A DNA stretch of 64,000 nt from NCBI RefSeq assembly GCF_900403705.1, contig NZ_OUNR01000001.1, forward strand, positions 930,001 to 994,000. Direction: 5' to 3'. Below the pieces are notes generated by a model, which saw nothing but the letters and a program-made list of their open reading frames with translations, did not search any database and was not told where the DNA came from. This document shows, piece by piece, positions 57,502 to 64,000 of this stretch. The DNA comes from Nitrospira lenta (GTDB taxonomy: Bacteria; Nitrospirota; Nitrospiria; Nitrospirales; Nitrospiraceae). Each line of letters starts with the position of its first letter. Within the stretch, counting starts at the first letter, position 1. Made by a program: the position numbers and the translations under genes.

Positions 57502-58686
57502 TTAGTCCCAGGACTCTCCGCGTAGACCTTCAATGACCTTCACCATTTGTCTCAATTCACCGGTGATAAACTCTCCAAACCTGGCGCTAATGCGCTGTTT
57601 AAGATCCTCGATGTCGTTTTCATCGTACTCTTTCTTCGTCACCCAATTTTCACTATGGAATGACCACCAGCGCGGGTAATACTTTGTTCCAGCACGATTG
57701 AATACAGTTGGTTGCTTGGAAATAAAGGCATGAATGCGCTCACGGGTTTCCTGTCGACCAGGCCCGAGTAATAGTTTGAGTTTGATCCCGCCTCCTGACT
57801 GGTCAATCTCAATAAGAATCATGCGTTTGGACAGAGTCCACCCCTCTCCGTGTAGGGGAAGAAAGTCCAGAGACTTGGGTATGAAACGGATATAGGATTT
57901 GGAACTGTAGTCTGCCTGCAAATGCGCTACGTTTCCGATCAAGCCGATAAGATAGTCCTTAAGCTCAGACGCTCGGTCCGGTTGATATTCGAACAAGATC
58001 TCGAGAGCACGCCTGTGCGTCTTGTAGATCTTTTCACACAGCGTTTGAATTTCTGAAGCTTCCACGATATGCCTCCTCAGCATCTCAACATACGACTCCA
58101 TGAATGCGCTTACAGAAGGATGCATCTGATCCTGTCGTCTTTTGATCGTATCGCTCACTAGCCGTATGAGATCTGGGTATCCAAGGGCAATGAAAGCCCC
58201 ATCGGAGGCTATTTCGCTATCGACAGTCAGATACACCAAGAATTTGTGATGCTGTGGAAACTGCTTCTCTATAAGACTTCGGTATCGATTGAGCTGATCG
58301 CTGTGCTCACTGCTGTCTACTTTGTTTTCAATGAGCACTATAAGCTTGTGGGTATCGTCACGGATGAGGAGATCGATATTGTTCCACTCAGTCAATACCT
58401 GGGTGGTCATGTAAGACCAGCTGTCCAAATCTACAACAGACAAGCTGGCCGGCTGATTGGATATCGAGGCAATATATTTCACGAACTGGCGTAGAAAGTA
58501 GGGGCCCAGGCCATGTGTTTCTGAAGGATCTAAAAGCCATCGCAGAAAACAGGAGTGACGGGTTTCCTGTCGGGTCCACCTCATTGCGACGAAGGGGTTA
58601 AATTCGTCGAGAATTGCCTCAAGCCGCTCAAGGTCTGGGTTATCAAGAACGAACCGTTCCAGCAGAGCGACTTCTTCTGCTTTCAT
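57502..58686 (-). CDS. PD-(D/E)XK nuclease-family protein
   Basis: 394 residues. D105 in NNIDLLIRD and E120-x-K122 in VLIENKVDSSEH form the PD-(D/E)XK core, then EHSDQLNRY, as in the PDDEXK_4 family (PF14281). N-terminal part includes TRQETRHSCFLRWLLDP, the usual start of that family. The C-terminal half is beta-rich and may bind DNA or a partner. Convergent with the CBASS operon; possibly defence-related, target unknown. Confidence 0.78.
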   Translation of the reverse strand: MKAEEVALLERFVLDNPDLERLEAILDEFNPFVAMRWTRQETRHSCFLRWLLDPSETHGLGPYFLRQFVKYIASISNQPASLSVVDLDSWSYMTTQVLTEWNNIDLLIRDDTHKLIVLIENKVDSSEHSDQLNRYRSLIEKQFPQHHKFLVYLTVDSEIASDGAFIALGYPDLIRLVSDTIKRRQDQMHPSVSAFMESYVEMLRRHIVEASEIQTLCEKIYKTHRRALEILFEYQPDRASELKDYLIGLIGNVAHLQADYSSKSYIRFIPKSLDFLPLHGEGWTLSKRMILIEIDQSGGGIKLKLLLGPGRQETRERIHAFISKQPTVFNRAGTKYYPRWWSFHSENWVTKKEYDENDIEDLKQRISARFGEFITGELRQMVKVIEGLRGESWD

Positions 58687-58786
58687 AGCGCTCCGCCTAC
58701 GGTATCCGATAGATCAGCGTGGTCGCCGTCTGAGCCAATCATGTCTCTTCACCTTCATCCCAATACTGCGTGTGGCAGTGCTGATG

Positions 58787-58942
58787 TCACACCCGACGAA
58801 AGAGGAACGAGCTTCCGTCAACAGTCTGCCACTTTGGTTTAACCTCGACGTTCTCCTGTCCGTCTGATAACTCCACTCCGCAGTATGCACACGCTTGGGT
58901 CCAGCTCTTTGCGGAGACAGCCATGACAAAATCGAGATTCAT
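58787..58942 (-). CDS. Small ORF with one Cys pair, after res
   Basis: 51 residues starting MNLDFVMAVSAKSWTQ. CAYCG is half of a zinc ribbon; the rest (VELSDGQENVEVKPKWQTVD) is acidic and beta-like. The ATG is 7 bases after the res stop with GAGGG overlapping that stop, so it may be the last gene of the type III operon. May also be chance. Confidence 0.4.
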   Translation of the reverse strand: MNLDFVMAVSAKSWTQACAYCGVELSDGQENVEVKPKWQTVDGSSFLFRRV

Positions 58943-58948
58943 ATGCCC

Positions 58949-61621
58949 TCAGCTCACAGCAAACTGCGATGCCAATCCTGACAGGGTCATGTTCTGGTCG
59001 ACCATGTCGTGTGGGAGGAGTACATACTTCCAAGGCTTGCCGCCGTTGCTCAGGGCGTGAGTCGTGGCGCGGGTGCACCAGGTGACCGCGGCCTCCTTCT
59101 TGGCAAGCACATCCGGTGAGGTCATCTCGTTCTTTGCTTTGGGCTCGAGCATGTAAATGCAGTCCGATGTCTCGGCAACAAAATCAGGTTGGTAGTCGTG
59201 CTGCGAAACACCTTGCTTGTAGGAAATCTGAAATTGTCCTGAGGACGGACGGAACCACTTCTGTGAGTCTCGATCTAGGATAATGGCCAAACGTCGTTCG
59301 GTGTCGGAGTCAAACTTCTGGACGGAATAGAGGCCTCGCTGAAATCCACCAAAGAGCATCTGCGAAATCCGGCTCCGATCCTCGACGGTCTGACGAAAAT
59401 CCTGCACTGGTTCTCCATTTCTCGCTGTATAGGCACTGGGCTTCAGGTCAGTGAACCCCTTACTCACTACGACATCGTAACCCGTCGCCTTCTCCCAATG
59501 ATGTTCCTGCATCTGAGCATGAACGAAAGCGGCGAGCTGTTTCTGATGGTAGATGAGTACGTTTCTCGCATCCTCTTCTGAGAGATATGAGCGAAGGTGT
59601 CTGACCAATTGACCGGCGAGGTCATACAGCAAATCGGAGTGCTCGTCGTAGCTGATGTCATCGAAATCAACGAGTCCTCGGACTAGATAATCTTCAAGCC
59701 GCTGCTCTGGCTGCATCCGTCCGCCATAAGTCAAAGTCTCCTGCTCATGGGTACGAAGGTGCTGGATCAGCAGGTCCCGCTCGACCGGCTGGTAATGGAT
59801 GTTTGAACAGTCCAAGGTAAAGGCATGAAAGCCGGTGGTCGTTTCACCCCGTGGCACGACAAGAATCCTTGGAATATCGATCGATTGCCGCACTACCAGT
59901 TGCGCCGTTTTAGCGACAACCTCTGCAATGCTCGGGACCGCGGCCATGCCCGGTAGGGCCTGCTGACTTGGCGTGACGGATTGTTTCACCTCTTCAACAA
60001 TCTGTGCCTGAATCTCTGGCTTTAAGAGGTCATTCGAAGACGGCAGGTTCTCGTATTTCTGAATGACCTTATACACCGCCTGCGCGATCCCTCGCTCCAC
60101 CTCGCCTGAAAAAATAGGCGTGGCTTGCGGCGGCCCACCAGCAGGGCCAGTGAGGGAGGCCCCGTGCAACTGTTCCTCAATCTTTGATTGCGCGACCACT
60201 GTTCGCATCTTCTGCAAATCTGTCGCCGGATCGAGAATCACCTGCGTCAGGCGGATCATGGAGTCCGGCTTGTTGGCTTCATCGATGATTTCCTGGAACC
60301 GGTCGTGGGCCACGATGTTCAGGCGGTCCACGGTACTCACCCCAGTGCGCTTGCCATAGGGAAGCCGGAGACCGCGGCCAATAGATTGCTCGATAAGGGT
60401 TCTCGCGTTAGCGGCTCGCAGCGGGACAATCGTGTAGAGATTCGTGACATCCCACCCTTCCTTCAACATATTCACGTGAATCACGATCTCGGTCGGCTCG
60501 TCCGGACTTTCGACGGCGAGGAGGTGCTGAACCATCTCGTCTTCTTCTGCGCCGGTCTTGCTGGAGTCGACCTGAATGACCCTGTTCTTGTACCTGCCCT
60601 CAAAAAGCGATTGAAACTGTTGCATCAAGTGACCAGCGTGAGTTATGTCGCGGGCAATAATGAGCATAAAGGGCTTCACCACTCGCTGCCCCGTCTGTCT
60701 CGCGTAGGTTTCTAGTTCAACTTTTGTGTTCTCGTGAAGGCGCACGCCATCTTCCAGCTTGATCTGCTCCAGTTGAGCGGCATTGAACTGACTCGGGTTG
60801 AAATTCTTCTGCGTGACCACCGCCGGTTCTTTGACAAAGCCATCGGCCATCGCTTTGGCCAGCGAGTAGTCATAGATCACGTTCTTAAATGGCACCGGGC
60901 CTTTGGGGGACTCCACAAACGGAGTAGCGGTGAGCTCTAACCCAAGCACTGGCTTGAGTTCGTTAATGGCCCGCACACCAGCCGACGCCCGATAGCGGTG
61001 GGATTCGTCCATAAGGAGGACGAGATCGTCGAGACCCGCCAAATACTCGAAGTAACTCTGGCCAATGTACTCAGACAGGCGCTTAATCCGTGGCGCTTTC
61101 CCGCCTCGGACTTCCGAGTTGATCTTCGAGATATTGAAGATGTTGATGTGGACCTCTTGCCCAAACCCAGGCAAGGACGTAAGTCGAGCCGCGACACCGG
61201 ACTCGTAGTTGTCTCCCGTGATAATAGTCGGTGGCTCGGTCGCAAACTCAGCGATCCCGGTAAAAACATACTTCGGAGTGTTCGGAGTAAAGTCAGTAAT
61301 CAGCTTGTTGTAGATGGTCAGGTTCGGCGCCAGGACAAAGAAGTGGTTGATGCCATGCGCAAGATGCAGGTAGCTGATGAAGGCCCCCATGAGCCTTGTC
61401 TTGCCGACGCCAGTGGCAAGGGCAAAACAGAGAGATGGAAACTCGCGTTCAAAGTCGGTAACGGTTGGGAATTCGCTCTTGATTGCTGCCAGCGAGGCAG
61501 CAATGTCCGCTCCCTTCTTAGGAGGCACTATCTCTGTGAGGCGGTCGAGAATTTCCAGTGAGTGCCGTTGCGGATGGCGCAGGCTTAATCGTCCAGCAAT
61601 CGCGTTGACATGTCGATTCAT
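58949..61621 (-). CDS. res: Type III restriction enzyme, Res subunit
   Basis: 890 residues; SF2 helicase/translocase plus nuclease. Walker A ALATGVGKTRLMG (71-75), DESH box LLMDESHRYRAS (about 220), motif VI SIGRGLRLPYG. The C-terminal endonuclease motif is QPDFVAETSDCIYMLEPKA (PD...ExK, about 825-845). Needs Mod for recognition and cuts unmodified DNA. ATGA overlap with mod. Confidence 0.95.
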   Translation of the reverse strand: MNRHVNAIAGRLSLRHPQRHSLEILDRLTEIVPPKKGADIAASLAAIKSEFPTVTDFEREFPSLCFALATGVGKTRLMGAFISYLHLAHGINHFFVLAPNLTIYNKLITDFTPNTPKYVFTGIAEFATEPPTIITGDNYESGVAARLTSLPGFGQEVHINIFNISKINSEVRGGKAPRIKRLSEYIGQSYFEYLAGLDDLVLLMDESHRYRASAGVRAINELKPVLGLELTATPFVESPKGPVPFKNVIYDYSLAKAMADGFVKEPAVVTQKNFNPSQFNAAQLEQIKLEDGVRLHENTKVELETYARQTGQRVVKPFMLIIARDITHAGHLMQQFQSLFEGRYKNRVIQVDSSKTGAEEDEMVQHLLAVESPDEPTEIVIHVNMLKEGWDVTNLYTIVPLRAANARTLIEQSIGRGLRLPYGKRTGVSTVDRLNIVAHDRFQEIIDEANKPDSMIRLTQVILDPATDLQKMRTVVAQSKIEEQLHGASLTGPAGGPPQATPIFSGEVERGIAQAVYKVIQKYENLPSSNDLLKPEIQAQIVEEVKQSVTPSQQALPGMAAVPSIAEVVAKTAQLVVRQSIDIPRILVVPRGETTTGFHAFTLDCSNIHYQPVERDLLIQHLRTHEQETLTYGGRMQPEQRLEDYLVRGLVDFDDISYDEHSDLLYDLAGQLVRHLRSYLSEEDARNVLIYHQKQLAAFVHAQMQEHHWEKATGYDVVVSKGFTDLKPSAYTARNGEPVQDFRQTVEDRSRISQMLFGGFQRGLYSVQKFDSDTERRLAIILDRDSQKWFRPSSGQFQISYKQGVSQHDYQPDFVAETSDCIYMLEPKAKNEMTSPDVLAKKEAAVTWCTRATTHALSNGGKPWKYVLLPHDMVDQNMTLSGLASQFAVS

Positions 61622-63246
61622 GATTTCGCCTCTTCGCCAAGCATTTCCATTTGGCCAGGCGGAATCGGAGCTTTGGGCAAGTTCTCAATCTTCAGACTGT
61701 AATCGTCATGGCCCCATTCACAGCGGGTGAGCACGGTCTTGGGAATCTTCTTAATCGTAAGATTGGGATATTTATCGGGCTTGCCTCGGAAAGCAGGACA
61801 TAGCACGAGGAGCGACCGCTCTTCGCCAACTTCATCGCTCAATGCCTGCAACTGATCATGGCTCAGGTTCTGAGTCGTGACGTAGATGAAATCCCGCTCA
61901 GTGGAATGTCCCTGCTGCCAATAGATGGCATCACTTGGCGCGTAGATGAAACCTTCCAGCTTACAAACCGCCTGAGCCAGCATGGCCGGATTGTAGGCTT
62001 TGTTGACAACCCAGTTACCCCACTTGTCTTTCTCAAGTAACGATGGTGCCAGATGGTAGTATCGGAATCCGCCACCGCCGTTCCACCCAACAGCCTCGGT
62101 AATACCGCCCTTGTCCTCACCATCAATGACCTTCTTGATCCGAGGAATAATGTGCGTCTGGCAGTGCTCGCCTAATTCAACCATAATCCAGCGCCGCCCC
62201 ATCTTATGAGCCACCGCGCCCGTGGTGCCGGAGCCGGCGAAAGAGTCGAGAACCAAATCTTCTGGATCAGTCGCCAATGTTAAAATTCGGCGGAGTAGTT
62301 TTTCAGGCTTCGGAGTTTGAAACACATCTGATTTGTCGCCGAACATTGCTTTTAGATCAATGCTTGCTTCCTTGTTGCTTCCTGTCTCCTCATGTGTCCA
62401 CCAGGTGTTTGCCGTGAGGCCGTCTTCCATTTCTGAGAGAAACTTTTTCAGCATGGGACGCCCTTCACCACTACGTCCAAAAGTAATTCGTTTGTCTGCA
62501 AGCCAAGTTAGATATTGAGCTTCATTGCACCGCCAATAGCGTCCCTTTGGCGGGAAAAACTCCTGACCTGTTGGGCCTTTTATGGCGAATTGGCCAGCTG
62601 AATAAAATTTCCCAGCTGATAAATTCTCAGCTTTCCAGGAACCTCGCGGATCATTGTCAGAATTGCTGAACTTTTGGATTTGCTCCTGTGTGCGTGGGAG
62701 CTTTCTTACAGTGAAGGTATCGATCTCCTTTGCGTAGACCAGGACATGATCATGCGTATTAGACAAATGCTTGGCGGTTTGGTTGGAAGTGTAGGCTTTT
62801 TGCCAAACGATATTCGCAACAAAGTTTCTCCTACCAAAGACTTCATCACATAGCACACGAAGGTAGTGGCACTCGTTGTCGTCGATCGTCATCCAAATTG
62901 AACCATCGCTTCTTAACAGATTGCGCAAAAGATCTAGTCGGTCATACATCAACGAAAGCCAAATAGAGTGCTCCAAACCATCGTCATAATGCTCGAATGC
63001 GCTGCCCGTGTTATAGGGCGGATCGATGTAAATGCACTTGACCTTGCCGGTGAACTCCTGTTCAAGGGCCTTCAAGGCAAGGAGGTTGTCGCCGAAGATG
63101 AGCCGGTTGTCGAATAGGTCGTGATCGGTGACCCGATGCGACGCGTGGTAGGACTTCTCGCGGTCCTCCAGCAGGATGCGCGGCTCCAGCTTCGGCCGGT
63201 TCTCTTTCCCAATCCAGGTGAGTTCGAGTTTTGGTTTTCTTGTCAT
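61618..63246 (-). CDS. mod: Type III DNA adenine methyltransferase, Mod subunit
   Basis: 542 residues. Beta-class order: DPPYNTGSAF (D75-Y78) first, SAM motif SFAGSGTTGAVAHKMGRRWI about residue 335. The stretch between (140-300) is the target-recognition region, and the C-terminal part is also variable. Methylates adenine in one strand of a short asymmetric site and guides Res. 16 bases after the upstream S8-like gene. Confidence 0.94.
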   Translation of the reverse strand: MTRKPKLELTWIGKENRPKLEPRILLEDREKSYHASHRVTDHDLFDNRLIFGDNLLALKALEQEFTGKVKCIYIDPPYNTGSAFEHYDDGLEHSIWLSLMYDRLDLLRNLLRSDGSIWMTIDDNECHYLRVLCDEVFGRRNFVANIVWQKAYTSNQTAKHLSNTHDHVLVYAKEIDTFTVRKLPRTQEQIQKFSNSDNDPRGSWKAENLSAGKFYSAGQFAIKGPTGQEFFPPKGRYWRCNEAQYLTWLADKRITFGRSGEGRPMLKKFLSEMEDGLTANTWWTHEETGSNKEASIDLKAMFGDKSDVFQTPKPEKLLRRILTLATDPEDLVLDSFAGSGTTGAVAHKMGRRWIMVELGEHCQTHIIPRIKKVIDGEDKGGITEAVGWNGGGGFRYYHLAPSLLEKDKWGNWVVNKAYNPAMLAQAVCKLEGFIYAPSDAIYWQQGHSTERDFIYVTTQNLSHDQLQALSDEVGEERSLLVLCPAFRGKPDKYPNLTIKKIPKTVLTRCEWGHDDYSLKIENLPKAPIPPGQMEMLGEEAKS

Positions 63247-63262
63247 TGTCTAATGAGACCAA

Positions 63263-64000
63263 TCACGTGCGTGTTCTCACTCGAACACGTTCTCTCTGGC
63301 GAACCTGGAGCATGGTATTAATTTGAGTATAAAGGCGGGCTTCCTGGTTCTCTCGGTCGCTCATTCGGATAGCCAATGCATACCGCTCATCGATAGAGTT
63401 GTCCCCTACCCAGCCATAATCGTTACGTGTCACTACTACAAAAAGCTGCCCAGACAGTCTTTTCCTAAGTGTCCACGTCGCCGATTGGACAGTGCCTTTT
63501 GAACGGATACTCGCCCCATACGCCCACTTATTGCTTCCCCATTCGCTCATCCGCTCATATTCATCTCGGGATGTGGCTCGATTGAACATTTTGACGACCG
63601 CAGCAAGCGATTCTGCCTTGACCACTCTAAAATCCATTCGGACAGCCTTATAATCCACTCGCGTCGTTTTCACTGGAGGGCAGTATGCGAGGGCAACAGT
63701 CAATTGGCGCCGCCTTGATCGCGGCGTCCCGTTTAGAAAGCCATCGGGTATTGGCAATTCATAGAAATGATGACGCTTGTCAGCAAGAGCCTCCTCGGCA
63801 ATCAGAATTAATTCCTCCTCCGTGGAACGGTAAAGACTTGAGGGATTGACCATGCCATAGCCAACAGTTCGGCTCAGGCGCTCCTCATCTTTATCGAAAA
63901 GCACCGCGGAGGCCGGAGGAATCTTGGCGTTGGCGACCAGCACTGCCCTGACTAAATTTATGCTACTGTTGGCCGGCAATTCTCCAAGTGTTCGAGCAGC
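63263..64000 (-). CDS. Probable S8-type serine protease, C-terminal part (5' end outside window)
   Basis: The minus-strand frame is open to base 64000 (ARTLGELPANSSINLVRAVL), so only the last ~245 residues are seen. NLVRAVLVANAKIP, GYGMVNPSSLYRS and ELPIPDGFLN followed by RRRQLTVALAYCPPVKTTRVDYKAVRMDF look like the post-catalytic part of the subtilisin-like proteases that travel with AAA ATPases in defence islands. The catalytic Ser region is not in the window, so the call is tentative. Confidence 0.5.
   Translation of the reverse strand, partial: AARTLGELPANSSINLVRAVLVANAKIPPASAVLFDKDEERLSRTVGYGMVNPSSLYRSTEEELILIAEEALADKRHHFYELPIPDGFLNGTPRSRRRQLTVALAYCPPVKTTRVDYKAVRMDFRVVKAESLAAVVKMFNRATSRDEYERMSEWGSNKWAYGASIRSKGTVQSATWTLRKRLSGQLFVVVTRNDYGWVGDNSIDERYALAIRMSDRENQEARLYTQINTMLQVRQRERVRVRTRT

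Noticed and set aside
58555-58842. Plus-strand frame opposite the PD-(D/E)XK gene
   Set aside because: Mostly the complement of a real gene; composition unlike a protein.

Overview
The window looks like chromosomal DNA of a Nitrospira-type bacterium (phylum Nitrospirota). This is inferred from the GC-rich coding, the repeated PCP_red-domain proteins, the sulfate assimilation cluster and the gene order; no species can be named from the sequence alone. The first ~45.4 kb is housekeeping backbone. The last ~18.5 kb is a genomic island integrated at the initiator tRNA gene and packed with defence genes.

Backbone, left to right: a partial sigma-70 factor, an HtrA protease, LipB, glutamate dehydrogenase and small unknowns (1-5717); a DD-carboxypeptidase, two small proteins and a VCBS-repeat lipoprotein (6009-8670, minus); a long minus-strand run read from 20267 down to 9345 (pheA, hisC, aroF, tyrA, aroA, cmk, plsC, rpsA, sppA, an HU/IHF gene and a four-repeat PCP_red protein) that joins aromatic amino-acid synthesis to translation and nucleoid genes; yebC-ruvA-(Cys-rich protein)-ruvB; a membrane protein, a second PCP_red protein and an Mrp ATPase; an assimilatory sulfate reduction cluster (cysNC, cysD, a TrpD2-like gene, cysH, a sulfite reductase-TusA fusion, and an Rrf2 regulator with a palindromic operator). 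On the plus strand follow a Fis-like regulator, HU, tRNA-Val and thrS-infC-rpmI-rplT. infC apparently starts at AUC. Instead of the usual bacterial pheST, convergent archaeal-type pheS/pheT genes follow, then rpe, rsmB and fmt.

Island (from 45447): tRNA-fMet(CAU) is the attachment site. A large serine recombinase runs into the tRNA, and the tRNA 3' half encodes its C-terminus and stop. Next come a small unknown, an SSB-like protein and a lipoprotein. Then there is a CBASS anti-phage locus: an ImmA-like metallopeptidase and an HTH repressor (CapP/CapH type) are divergent from a plus-strand operon of a CdnC-like cyclase, a HORMA protein (Cap7), a TRIP13-like ATPase (Cap6), a SAVED-HExxH metallopeptidase and a second, different CD-NTase. 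No NucC nuclease is present; the SAVED-peptidase fusion takes the effector position. Behind it, on the minus strand, are a PD-(D/E)XK protein, a type III restriction-modification pair (res/mod), a tiny Cys-containing ORF and the C-terminal end of a probable S8 protease cut by the window edge.

The most interesting system is the type III CBASS with two cyclases and a SAVED-metallopeptidase effector. Other points to follow up are the archaeal-type PheRS, the AUC start of infC, the sulfite reductase with two complete Cys motifs plus a TusA tail, and the multi-copy PCP_red proteins.
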